Origin: Tubulanus polymorphus
Taxonomy: Eukaryota; Nemertea; Palaeonemertea; Tubulaniformes; Tubulanidae
DNA: 64,000 bases
Assembly (NCBI RefSeq): GCF_964204645.1
Contig: NC_134027.1
Span: 10,836,485-10,900,484 of the forward strand
Direction of reading: 5' to 3'
Below, piece by piece: positions 23,329 to 34,946 of the stretch; within the stretch, counting starts at the first letter, position 1, and the number at the start of each line of letters is the position of its first letter. The notes under the pieces were generated by a model that was not told the DNA's origin, did not search any database, and was given only the letters and a program-made list of their open reading frames with translations. Both the position numbers and the translations under genes were made by a program.

Positions 23329-25056
23329 CTAATCCCCGTGAACGGTACTCAGTGAATGGATGATGCATCTTTTGCGCGCAAATCGTCGCAGGCATCTCAA
23401 CTTCCAAAACCACCTCGTGAACCTCTCTTCGATCAGAATAGCGACGTCCAATCGGCGTAGATTCTGAACGAAATTTCTCATTTCGCATGTATTCGCGGTA
23501 GCTTCTACTGACATAGCGGCAATCAAGTAGTTAATGAGTAAAAGTGAAGCCATGTAAAAATATATGACGTAGGCGACTCCGATGTGCAAAGGCGGGTCAC
23601 TCGTGAAATTCAGGCTACCGTTCTCGAGAAAAAACATTTTCAAAATTCCTGTTGCAACATCGCTGAAGTCGACCGTTGTTTGAGATTGGGAGAAGAAATG
23701 ATAAAACACAACCTTGATGAATAGGCTTATGACCATGAACTGAAGCAGAACTTCGATCATCTTTCTCAAAACGATAACGAACGGCCCGATGTACGGAAAT
23801 AACTCGATCATGTACATAAAACTGACGATAGCCATTGGTAAATACAAACTCTTGAAAAGCAAAAGCACTTGAAAAAGGCTTTTGTTTGTCAACGTTGATC
23901 TAAACATGTAGATGACAATAACGGCAATTAAACAATTCATTACAAGTTGTATATAGCGATAAAAAGGCGTATAAGACAAAAAACGACCTTGTGCTCGCCG
24001 GTGCCTGGTCATCAGGCGGTACTCCTTGTTTGTGACCCGAAAAACTACTTCAATCAGATCGAAGGCGATGAAAATGTACGACATAAACATGAACGTCGCC
24101 AATACGTATGTAACACTCATTCTGCCGCTCGTATTGAAATTGGTGCAAAGTGATTGCTCGAATGTGTCGTTCACTGCACTCTCACCGTCGCAGGTCGGCT
24201 GCCGACTGGAAGAAACCATGAGGAACGTAGACGGATCGATAACCGCTACACAGACGAGATACGCTACACGTATCAGAAACCAAATCGATAAAAAGGGCAG
24301 ATTTTTCAGAAATTTGTGACGCACCCAGTTTTTAATGACCGGGCTACGATGCATTCCGTATTTATCTTTACCATCTACATAATCAGCTCCGATGTAACGC
24401 ATGAATCTTAGAGGACTGCGAATTTCTCTTTTCCAATTATTGTTACTTTCGTATTCGGTGAAATCGTACGTTGAGACTCGTTGCAGCCCGTGATCTTTCT
24501 GTGCAATCAAATGCAAACCCGGTGTATTTAAATACGCCATCGTAAGTCCGTACGTAGCGTGATGCATGGCCAATTCTAACGGTCGAAACGCATTCGCATC
24601 TTCGTCCAGCATTAACTGTCTTCTGTCTTCGATTTTAAGGTTTTCGAATATCATTTCAAAAATTTCGATGCACGTGTCTTCCGTGCCGGGAGCCGCTGCT
24701 GAATTTTCGACTAAAACGTGCAAAACATTACGTTCGAGTTTACCTTTCAATTTTACGTCGACGCCATCGGCAATCAGTTGGCGAATGCAAGATTTAGAAC
24801 CGAAAATTACGGCAATAAATAACGCCCTCGAAAAGTCTAGATCGTTCGAAAGTTCGGTTTTCTCGTAGACGAAAGAACCGTTCACGAGATCGATAAACTC
24901 GTCGGAACTGGTTTTCGTTTTGAGCGCCATGTATTCGCCGATGTTGTCGTCCCGTAGAATTTCATACCAAGACGAATATTCTGGCATCGGCAGCAAAACC
25001 GTGTTATCGATTCTACTACGTTTCTTCGCTGATTTCATATTTTTCGGAGTGTCAAT
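23329..25056 (-). CDS. TRP-like cation channel subunit with ankyrin-type N-terminus
   Basis: The exon runs from a splice acceptor (TTTTTTTTCAG, minus strand, exon base 25056) to the stop at 23329. I take ATG 25036-25038 as start, giving 569 residues; the frame further upstream belongs to the intron. Residues about 70-175 resemble degenerate ankyrin repeats. Six membrane spans follow: S1 about 249-268, S2 310-332, S3 361-379, S4 387-412, S5 415-447, then a pore-like loop (SDVATGILKMFFLENG, about 459-474) and S6 about 485-512, followed by a basic helical C-terminus. This order is that of TRPA/TRPV-type channels, but the ankyrin region is short and I cannot assign a subfamily. An upstream non-coding or short coding exon is likely. 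Confidence 0.72.
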   Translation of the reverse strand: MDTPKNMKSAKKRSRIDNTVLLPMPEYSSWYEILRDDNIGEYMALKTKTSSDEFIDLVNGSFVYEKTELSNDLDFSRALFIAVIFGSKSCIRQLIADGVDVKLKGKLERNVLHVLVENSAAAPGTEDTCIEIFEMIFENLKIEDRRQLMLDEDANAFRPLELAMHHATYGLTMAYLNTPGLHLIAQKDHGLQRVSTYDFTEYESNNNWKREIRSPLRFMRYIGADYVDGKDKYGMHRSPVIKNWVRHKFLKNLPFLSIWFLIRVAYLVCVAVIDPSTFLMVSSSRQPTCDGESAVNDTFEQSLCTNFNTSGRMSVTYVLATFMFMSYIFIAFDLIEVVFRVTNKEYRLMTRHRRAQGRFLSYTPFYRYIQLVMNCLIAVIVIYMFRSTLTNKSLFQVLLLFKSLYLPMAIVSFMYMIELFPYIGPFVIVLRKMIEVLLQFMVISLFIKVVFYHFFSQSQTTVDFSDVATGILKMFFLENGSLNFTSDPPLHIGVAYVIYFYMASLLLINYLIAAMSVEATANTCEMRNFVQNLRRLDVAILIEERFTRWFWKLRCLRRFARKRCIIHSLSTVHGD

Positions 25057-28000
25057 CTGAAAAAAAAGAACGGTCGCTTGATTCTTCGGACACAACCTGC
25101 ATAATGGTAATCAATTTTAAAATTTTAAACTGACTCGTTTAAAAACTGTGTATCCTATAGGGCATTTTTAATTACGTATATGGAGTATGGATTTTTCTAG
25201 GAAAACGATGGGGGAACGAAGGGAAAAAATGAAAATCAGAAATTTGATAGCCGTTTGAAAAGGAAGGGAATTGAAAAAGAAATAAGAATTTTGCGACGTG
25301 TATTTCCCACAAAACCTCAGAAGGACTGCAGATAACAATTAAATGAAATTGCGATGAATTCAATTCCAACGATGCCAAACAAACGAAACAGCTAACTTTT
25401 CTGCAAATCACGAGATCGAATTTCAAGATGAACATAACTTTCTGCAGGTTACTAGATTGAAAATCAAGACGGACACAACGAAAACATTGTAACATTGTGA
25501 TGAAAACACGGATACTGATAGACCTAACTTAAAAAACCCTTCATTTTCCACTGATTCTCAAATCGGTATCCGGTCAACTCGGTGAAAAAAATAGAGGGTT
25601 TGAGATCTTCTCCGAAATCGAGTCAAGTCTGACGTGTGGTCATCTGAATCCCGTTACATAGATTTGAGTTAGAGTAAACTCTGAATTGAAATCAGTTCAT
25701 TCTCCAAAATCCAAATCCCAACCTCAAATCGCGGACCCAGTGGTGAAAAATTCGCGCCGCGTAGGGAGATTAGAGCCCGCGGATCATATTGGGTATCATA
25801 ATAATAGCACCACTACTGGAAATTATAGGGTATTCGAAAATACACTCAAATCCGTCTTAAAACGGAGCCCCGGAGGTGACGCATTTAAAAAAAGATTTTT
25901 TTTTTGTCGTGGGGACGAAAAAAATCTTTTCGTGGCCACGAAAAGTTTATTTCTCATCATGTCACTTCCTTGCTCCGGAAGTAATTTTCAAAATATCGAT
26001 GTATTAAATTAGGCAGCCAACACAATTATCAATTAACCCCAATCGGTCCAGGCTGTTTGGGAGATTGTTTGAATTAACCGGAACCACAACTTCTAATCGT
26101 GTATTCCGCTTCTGTGAATTCGGAATGCTATAAATTCGACCGCCGCTCACGTCAGCTATATCTGTAATTCGATTTCTGATTTCAAAATCAAACCCCCTGT
26201 TTCGCTCCCGGCAGGTGTGGTTGCTTTGTAAGGGGCACCATCAAATCAAAACAAATCAAATGAAATCTACCAATCAAATAAATAACATGGCGAGTCCCTA
26301 TCATTAAGATTTAAAAAAAAAACAGTAGCGTTGAGAGAATAAACGAAAACACACATGAATCAAATGTATCAGCTGAACAATTTTTGGGGGAAAAAACGGG
26401 CCTGAATTGAACAATATCAACTTACTAATGCTTCCAATTTGATATGGTCGTTCTCAATGATCCATTCTGCGCTACGTGATGTCTGCCGGTTCGGTGAATG
26501 AGGATAGATACTCAGATGGTCTGATGAAATTTCATTTTCTGCTGGGTGTATCATCGTGTCAATATTTGAACGTGCTTATCTGCGGTTATATCACGGACTA
26601 AACGTAGCCCGCGATTAGGTTTTAATACTTTCAGATTTCATCAATGATTAATTTCTCATTAAAGCGAAATGCCTCACGTTAAAGCGTTCAGGATGAATTA
26701 ACACCATAATTAGCGTGAAAGCCTAAAACTAAACAAACAAGAATAATAATATTTTTTAAATTCCTGATATTTAAGTTCATGTATCGTTCAATGAAAATAA
26801 GAAACTGATGCAGGGGCAGATCCAAGTTGAGGGTGTCCCTTTAAAATTTCAAGTTGCCCTGGAATTTTATGAGAAAATGAAAAGTAAAATGATTCTTAGA
26901 AAAGTTTAAATTCATAAGCTTGTTCTTTGTGTTGTGCTGTTGCGTTGCGTTGTATTTGCGGTTATAACCCGTCTTTCGAGGGGCTTTTTTGGTTAAATGA
27001 TATCAAGTGCCCTATTTTGGTGTGTGACCCTCCCTATAAGCCTAACCCATCCCTATACACTTCAAGCTGGAACGGCAAAATTCCAGGAAGCGTGTCGTTG
27101 TTATTCTGGATTTAATTGATGCAGAACTGATGAAATAAGTATCTAGAATTGATATCGCCGCATTCGGATAACTTCAGTGATAATCAAAACCCGAAATTTA
27201 CAAACCGCGCAAAACCGGTATGAACGGAATTGTTCATGGGGAATAAATTCATTTCGATCAATCATCGTAAATATATCTACATCATCATTTGATGAGTTCC
27301 TATTGTGCGTGAAATGGTGTCCCGCTGAGGTGTATTAATCTCGTAATGAATTGTAAAAATCCACAAGGGAGACCGTAAAACGTGTACGCCATGCGACGGT
27401 TTTGTGCGAATCCCAAATAAGCTTCGTCCGTTTACTGGAACAGTTCATCAAATTTCGTAGAATTGTGTTCTGTTTATTGCGGGTGCGAACTACGTGTAAA
27501 TGTGGATGAAGGTCGAGTTCTACAGTTCTCGATTAAAGATTTTGACAAACGTTTGAAATTTGAAACCATGTTTTCCTCTCGAAGCAGGGGCGAATTCCCT
27601 GATTTGATTTCTGCGTAAATACACGGGGTTCGGTGCCACATTTATTGGTGAATCCTTCGTATACAGAGTTACAAGGAAGCGTCCGGGGGACACTATTTAC
27701 GAAAAATGAAAATTGTTGTTCTACAGCTCGACGAAAAATCATTTACGATTAATAAAAAGTTTTGCCGATTTCATATCGAGTTATTAACTCAATATGAATT
27801 CAGAAATGTTTTTTTCACTTTTTCATAAATGATGTCCCCAAGACGGCAGTAGGTCTCGACGGAAAATCGCGCAAATTTTCTCATCATATCACAATCGAAA
27901 GGTTCGCCGAAGAAACTCGCCTAGTCTGCCCGAAGCTTTCAATGCCACCCCTTTTACATGTCGTTGATATTGAACATGCGAATACGTTACTCGCACGCCA

Positions 28001-28096
28001 CAGTTGGAGTGATGTGTCACATATTCACCGCTGTTGATTTTGTCAGATAGAAGTCAATCATTACACATAGAAAAAAGCCTTCTTTATTGTACATAT
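25057..28096. other. Intergenic/intronic stretch, no gene recognised
   Basis: Contains part of the TRP-like gene's 5' region, the dispersed repeat at 26041-26300 and AT-rich filler. Open frames at 25686, 26927 and 27533 have no family signature. Confidence 0.4.
26041..26300 (+). repeat. Dispersed repeat, copy 1 (second copy near 59588)
   Basis: Aligns in direct orientation with 59588-59830. Shared stretches include GGGAGATTGTTTGAAT-like, CTCCCGGCAGGTGTGG and the polypurine tail around AAATCTACCAATCAAATAA. Class unknown; the CAAAT-rich tail suggests a SINE-like element. Confidence 0.6.
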
Positions 28097-31000
28097 TCAT
28101 ATCACATCCTCACTGATTTCAAATTGTTCAAGTTCACTCGGATTTTTCACCCAATTCATTTGGCACATCTGTTGTACATCAGCCCACTTGTTCCTGTAGT
28201 CCGAGACCACTTGCTTTAAATCGTAATAAGTTTTCAATCCGCAATATCTGTAACGAAAAAGCAGCAAAAATTGAATATTATAATACATGTAGTCTCAATT
28301 CAGTTGGAAAATTCAAAATACAGTAAAACATCACTTTAAATCCGGATCACTTGGGAGCAATGCAAATAAATCTGGTTTATGAGATGTGTGGTCTAGATTT
28401 TACATACAATGATGTTCCGGGATGGATCCAGGCTGGAAAAAAGGGATTAACCTCATACAAAAAGAGCACTTCATAGTCATGGATTGCGTCTTGACGAGTG
28501 GTGAAAATTGGTAGGAGGGTTCTCTCATATAAAAAATGTTGGTTCATTTCTATGCAATTTTAGTGCATATTACTACTTTGAGCAGTTCTGTGGACTTTTG
28601 TCATACATCAATTGTTGGGCCGAATTTTCACCTGCCATTTTTAAAAGGGGAGTTACACTGAAAGGGGGTTTTGAACACCCCAAAACCCGCCCTCTGGGCC
28701 TGCCCCTTATGTTTAAGTGGTAATCCAGATCAAGCTGATGTGGATCTAGGTTTTGACTGTATCAATGGGTTCATTGCTGCATTCACCTGTCCAACTCATT
28801 TTGATCATCACCCAAAAAATGTTTCAGCAAAATTCTGAATGTCTTGAATATCTCGTATTTGCATATACTACATCTGAAATGGAAAATGACACCTCAAATA
28901 ATTCTTTTGTTAGTTGGGGTGGTCCAGCTTTGGCATATTGATACCAGCATTAGACCATCCTCCACTGTTCAACTGTCGTAGTCGACCGGGCACATGACAA
29001 TAAGATATACCTAGAAGATGGTTTGTTGATGTTTTTAGCAGTAACACCTAACTTTTTGCCATTGACAGCAACTTCCAACGGTTTTTCGTCAACGTCACAC
29101 CAAATAATAGCTAAAATCACAAAGAGAATGAGTGTTGATGGATTGAGAATACGATCGATAATCAACTAATCATTTGAGTTGAGTAAAACTTGCGCAAGAC
29201 CGGTGTAGAATTCAAATGAAAGTCACAAGTTACATCAGGGCCGTTTAATTAAACAAAGCTAACTTGGAAAATGTAAGAAGTTATTTTATCTCCATGTCTT
29301 CATTACAACATTGACAACAAAACAAGTTCATAATGAAATTATATTGAATTATAAATGATATTGAATGATATTATCAATGATATTTAAATCATATTATGTG
29401 GTACCGGTATATGACAAATTTAGAGTTTTAGCTTGAATGATTGTTTTCAAACTCAACAGTCAAATCAAACAGATTCACTGGAACGCTTAAATTGTTGCAA
29501 CATACAGACTGCAGAGGTTGTTGAAACGCAATAAAGAAGGTAACTTAGTTAAGTCATTCGTGCGTCAATTGAGCTTCTTACAACTGATAATTTGGTTTCA
29601 AAAATTCAAGGAATTGTCGCTGACTTAAACAAGTTTTACCGTATATGGCTTACAACAATTAGAAGGCACCAAATTGTTTCCCGATGATTCGGTACAATTA
29701 CGTCCATCGTGGAATTCTAGTGATGACTGATAAACAGAAGGAAGGTTGAGATGAACACCATTTGTCAGGAATCTGCCACCTATTGCTCGAATAAGAGCTT
29801 CTTTATCGAATGGGCACCTGTAAAACCAGAAACAATCACTTTAGTGAGTATGATGGCAAAGAGACCACTAGTGTGAGAAAACCAAAACATGGCTTCCCGC
29901 CAACATTTTGACCCCAATCAACCGAAAATGCTGTAACTTAAATTTTACAGTCAAAGTCGCTTTAAAGTCATTACGTTCATTACTTACTCAAATGACAACT
30001 TGCACAATGGAAATTGAAAGGGAAATACTGAATCTTAAAAATGATTAACATCATCTAATGAAATCAGCAATTCATTGATGTACCTACATGCCTATCACCA
30101 TTGACGTAAAGAATATAGGCGAGGCGAGAAATTGAGTAAGAAGCGCCCCCTGGACACCGACTATATTCCACCTCGCTAATTTATCGCTACACGACATCGA
30201 AGTCGTGCGTTCTCCGCGGCCTGGCTTCGTCCTCAATAATCCAGTTTTATGATAATCTATCCCGTTACCGAAATCATCGTAATGAATACCGGGTACACAT
30301 TTTGCTCCGGTACGATGTATATCGTCACTCGACGGTCCTATGGCCTGCTCTGTACGGGTTTTTTTCGAGCTAGTCACAACCGCACTGTCAATATTGCTAT
30401 CTGAATGTTTCCGTTTCGATAACCCGTTATCGGAACTAGTCGTTCGAACGTGGCGAACACCGCTGTCTACACTCGCATCTTTCGTTTCAGCAGTTATGAT
30501 TCCAATTTCATGCATTCGCGATTTCAGAAATATGGACCCGTCGCCACCTGTAAAAACGAAATGTCGATATCATCTATACTTACTTTACTCTAACTTTATT
30601 TAACAAACTCAAGGTCACAATGTTGACAATCAGGATCGGTGTAAATATACAAGCGATATTTACATCTCAAATAAACATTTACAGACCAGACCTAGCAACG
30701 TATTGATAACCACATAAGGGACAAAAAAGTAAGTTTTCAGGGAGCAAAAAATGAAGAGTTAGACCAATCTTTAGAGGGACAGTTGAAAATTACTTCACGG
30801 ACAGCAATAGATTTTCTATAGCATCAAAAACTACTAACAGGGAGAGTGGGACTGTCTGACAATCAGGGACAGTAGGCAACTCTGATAGATGGACACCTTT
30901 CAGTGAAACTGAACCCAGGGTGTTCAATGGTATACATTAATTTTTCTGCGCACGCAACTCATTTTCTATTTATTAGTGATTTTCCTGAGAGATTTTCGGA

Positions 31001-32498
31001 AAGTTTTATTTGAAAAAAAATATCAAATTTTCTGATGTTCATTTTATTTCTCACAGACAATATCTTCGGTAATTTTCTGTGCCACTATGAAATAAAGCTC
31101 AACAGCTTTACAATGTTACACTTACAAGGAGTATGACTAGAGAAGAAATGGAAGCGGATTCCTGACTTCAGCTGATAAAGTTTTCTATCAGGCTCCAATG
31201 CGAATATGCTTTCTCCACCGGATATAGATTTTCTCAGTTCTGCGTACAAATATCTGAAATCAGAAAAAAAGTTGCGAATAGTTTATCGATATAGTGCAAC
31301 CATTTTGTCCGGGACCTAGTCCGCAATTGTGAGTTAAGATTCGACCCTAGAGTCAACTGATTGAAAATGAATCTAGACAAATTTGCTTAGTTACCTAATC
31401 AATGATGGTAAGCTTATATAATCGGATTGTCTTAAAATGTGAAAATAGCCAGGCAAAGACATCTTCAGGGCTTCAGGGTTCTACATCTTGCCAACAGTTT
31501 CAAACTAGATCCAAAATATTCTTCAATAAAATCAAGTCATATGAAACTTTTATACGCACCGAATAAATGCCTTTCTAGCAATCACTTCAGCGTGGCTATC
31601 ATTGATGACATCGCCTAAAAAAGATTAAAAGTTATTTCTTAATAGGAAAGGCAGTGGATATTTCACCGTATACGGCTGAGTATTTACCGTACATCATCGC
31701 TGATTTACGCCACACATGCGCACAGAGGTGCGCGACTTACAAAATTCAAGGAAAGTGTGGAGAACAGAGTTAGAGAAAATAGAGCAGAGAGAGCAAGACT
31801 CGAACTCGGGCCAGTAAATTACTAGCCCAGCGTCATACCTCTAGACCACCGAGCTCACTGAAAAGCAACCGAATGTTTGAACTATCTATAGTACCTCACC
31901 TTACCCTAATCCAATCCCTAGGGGTAAAACAGAACCCTCTAGACCCTCTTCTCACCCTCTCGACACAAACCCTATCGAAACCCTAAACCCAATATTATGA
32001 TTTTATTGTTACTTTTATTAGTTCATGTAAAAATGTACGGTAAAATAGCGGAAGTAAATACTTTGCCGTGTACGGTTAAATATCCACTTCGTATAGGAAA
32101 TAAGACCTACTTAAGCATGTTGAGTCAAAGCGAATCTGGTTTGAATTTTCAAGGCAATCATGAACTAACCTTTGCCACTTAATTTAGATGGACTTATACA
32201 TTTAGTGCCGGTACCGAGTGCTAAAACTCTATAATCATTCTTCCCATCTAAAAAAAGTCAAGAAGAGATTGACAGTCAATAAAATAAAAGCTGAAAAGTA
32301 CCGGTAGTCATAATAAAATTTTGTCTTTGCATTACAGGACCCATTCAGAGTCTTACCAATCATTGAATTTTCGAGCACAATTGCAGCCATCACAGTCCAT
32401 TCGACACCTTTCTGAGGTTTCCCTTTCTTTGGTAGTGAGGCATACTTCCTCAAACATATTCCAGCAATGAGATCGGCAAATGAGACACCATCAACCAT
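28097..32498 (-). CDS. ADAT1: tRNA-specific adenosine deaminase 1, complete (9 exons, 454 aa)
   Basis: ADAT1 deaminates adenosine 37 of eukaryotic tRNA-Ala to inosine. Exons on the minus strand: 32498-32357, 32247-32170, 31614-31560, 31253-31126, 30547-30088, 29817-29654, 29110-29011, 28873-28787, 28247-28097. Every junction is GT/AG and phases sum to 455 codons. Zinc and catalytic residues are visible: HAE at 81-83 (His ligand, catalytic Glu), the first Cys ligand in SSHTPC at 135, and the second Cys in [11 protein letters not shown]. Exon 1 matches the conserved LPKKGKP...EWTVMAA start, and the C-terminal exons match the ADAT1-specific tail. Met at 32498 is chosen over 32534 because it aligns with the usual N-terminus. 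The middle of exon 5 is a fast-evolving insertion, as in other ADAT1s. Confidence 0.92.
31790..31857 (-). repeat. tRNA-derived SINE head or tRNA pseudogene
   Basis: On the minus strand the stretch has a tRNA-like A box (TGGTCTAGAGGTATGA) and B box (GAGTTCGAGTC) at tRNA spacing, with weakly pairing acceptor ends. The arms are too poor for a functional tRNA. It lies in an ADAT1 intron. Confidence 0.5.
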
Positions 32499-34946
32499 TT
32501 CTGTTGCCGAAACAATGGTACGAAGTACCTTCATTTACAGCGCTTAAAGTCGTGATCGATGATGGTATTTCAATTGCTTTTATTTACCATAATCGTAAAA
32601 AATGCAGAAAAAAAGTTGAAAAATGTAAGAATAATGAATAAATGCATGAATTGAATTGAATGTGGAGACTCCTGTTGATTTGTTAAGCAACGTCTACTAT
32701 TTTTTTTCATTTGGTCTGGGGTTCGAATCCCTCATAAAGTCCCGCGCGCATTTCACCATCTCTAAGTTAACCATACGGATCCCCGGGGTGAAACATTGGA
32801 AATTGAGTATATTTTCGTGGGAACGAAATAATTTTTTCGTTCGAACCAAATGTTTTTCGTACGAAGGAAATAGCTTTTCTGCTAAGCCCTGGCCATGATG
32901 GTCCCCACCAGATGGAGGTGGTTATAAAACAGTGCCGGTGACAAGTGGTGGAGGTCGATCACGGATATTTGGTTAACACCCCCAATGAAGTATCTCCATT
33001 GAAAATCACCTGACCATAGCCCTTTACGAAGGAGTAAAATTCTGTTCTCTGGAGGCTGGGGTAGTTTGAGGAACGGGGTTATTATTTGGTCATTTTGAAA
33101 AGGGGGTTCTGTCATGGGAAGGCGGGCTTGTATAAAGGCACTTGCCTGGGGCATATGACTGTCTCGAGCGTTGCTTGTCGACAAGCAATGCGACGCCTAT
33201 CGACTCCTACCGACGCAACTGAGAGCAACCGCGATCGCAGCCCAGCTTATGTCGACTGCGCTCCGATTCGCAGCAACTGAGGCCGACTAGCGGGATACGA
33301 GATCCTGCCAGTTGTTTACCTGCTTATGTCGGTTATGATTACTGGCAACCGCAACAGCTCAAATGATCACGTGATATGCATTTTGAAATAAATTTGAATT
33401 ATTTTGAACTATTGCGGAATATATATATTTCTATTAGAAAAGCTATTTCTTTAAGATCGTTATCTTTCTGATTCGGTTTTGAATGTGCAAGCGACATCTT
33501 ATAAAGATGGCCGCTCACACCATAATTCTACCAATTTCGTTTCTAAATCTTCGGTCCAGTCATCTGCGGTGCTGAAGGTTTGGTTTACGTTTTGAACTAC
33601 TTGAATTTGAAAGTTTATGACTAATTACATTAACTAGCGGTCATAATTTGTACTATGTATATGCGGTCTCTTATTGGCTGGAACCCCTGCGCTCAGTTCC
33701 GTCGCGTTGCAGATGAGCTTATGTCGGTTGCGATCGAAAGCAGCTGTCCGTCTACCGTAGGCCGGAGTACAACATGGGCAACTTAAGCCCGGCGCACACC
33801 TTTGCGATTGATCGTATGATCGCTTCATCGCATGGTTTTATCGCATCATCGTTAAGGTATGCGGTGGCATCCGGAGCCGATTTCATCGCATCATCGCTTC
33901 ATCGCAACAAATCAAACTTGTTTGATATTTTTGCATGCAATTTTTCCGTGTGATTAAAATCGTAAAGGTGTGCGGGCTACGCTATCGATGTTCCGAACGA
34001 AATTTTTTAGTAGCTAATCAGAATTAAGGATGAAGCAATCGTGATGTTCTAAATGGCGGCCCATTCACGTGATTGAATCCAACTCGAAGCCCTCATAAAA
34101 AATCGCAAATGTATGCGGGGATGATGCGATTTTCATCGTGTCATCGCATGCGATGATACGATGACACGATGATCGCAAAGGTGTGCGCCGGGCTTTAGGA
34201 TTTTGATTAGAGCTAATAATAAGTACCGGTAATCCAAACCTTTGCCCACATAATTTAGTTAAAAAGCAACACTTTTCACCATGTTTCCATGTCACGATAT
34301 TTTTCCCCACCAAAAAAGAAGAAAACTGTCACTACATCACCTCCACTACAGTAGAACTGCCCGCATTGAAAAATCTGGTTTGTTTTCACGATCGGGGCTA
34401 ATCAAAAAGCCCATCCGATTTAAGCTTTACCACTTAGGCAGCTACACTAAGTAATGGTACCAAGTTTGTACAAGACCCGCAGTCGGTCAAGTTTCACTGA
34501 AGTCTAACAGATTATCAATGTTTCAAGTCCGAAGTAAAATTCTACTGATTACTGTCACAAACAACACACATAGTGTTTCATCGATGGTCGAGAGTCTGGC
34601 TTCCTGCGTATCAAGAATAAGTCGCATGAATTTCCGAGGCCAAATCATATATATTCCAGGCCATACGCAATTAACACATATATATTGCAAAAGTTAATCG
34701 AAATGACTAAGCACGTCTGCGAACAGTTCCGAATAGGAATCTTAATGTAAATTATACATAATGATGAACTTTATTACTGAAATCTATAATCGATTTAACC
34801 ATAGAACATGTGCCTTCGTATTGTTTTCCTTTCCGGTGGCCTTATTTACACATTTCACGTCTAAATATCAAACGAACGTGCGCCTTAAATGGGAGCGCAA
34901 GTCAATAGAATATAGCACGGCGTGAATTCGGGAAATTCACTCAAAA
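32499..34946. other. Intergenic stretch between ADAT1 and secreted gene A
   Basis: The neighbours diverge here, so both promoters are presumably in this interval. It holds the MITE at 33786-34194 and GC-richer repeat-like patches at 33160-33300 and 33640-33780. No exon recognised. Confidence 0.45.
33786..34194. mobile_element. MITE with AGCCCGGCGCACACC ends and TTA duplication
   Basis: A 409-bp element. Both ends read AGCCCGGCGCACACCTTTGC in inverted orientation and are flanked by TTA (33783-33785, 34195-34197). The interior is rich in ATCGCATCATCG-type motifs. PIF/Harbinger or ISL2EU type by duplication length. A distinct family from the AGCCGTGAT MITEs. Confidence 0.75.

Noticed and set aside
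25058-25095. Start of the TRP-like protein at 25095
   Set aside because: That codon is TTG, and a TTTTTTTTCAG acceptor lies between it and the coding exon; the ATG at 25038 is preferred.
30897-30930. Third copy of the CCCAGTTTCAC MITE
   Set aside because: Only a few bases resemble the end, too short to call.
31790-31857. Functional tRNA gene
   Set aside because: A and B boxes are present but the stems pair poorly, so it is more likely a SINE head or pseudogene.
32499-32534. ADAT1 start at 32534
   Set aside because: The downstream ATG at 32498 aligns with the usual ADAT1 N-terminus; the extra 12 residues have no counterpart.
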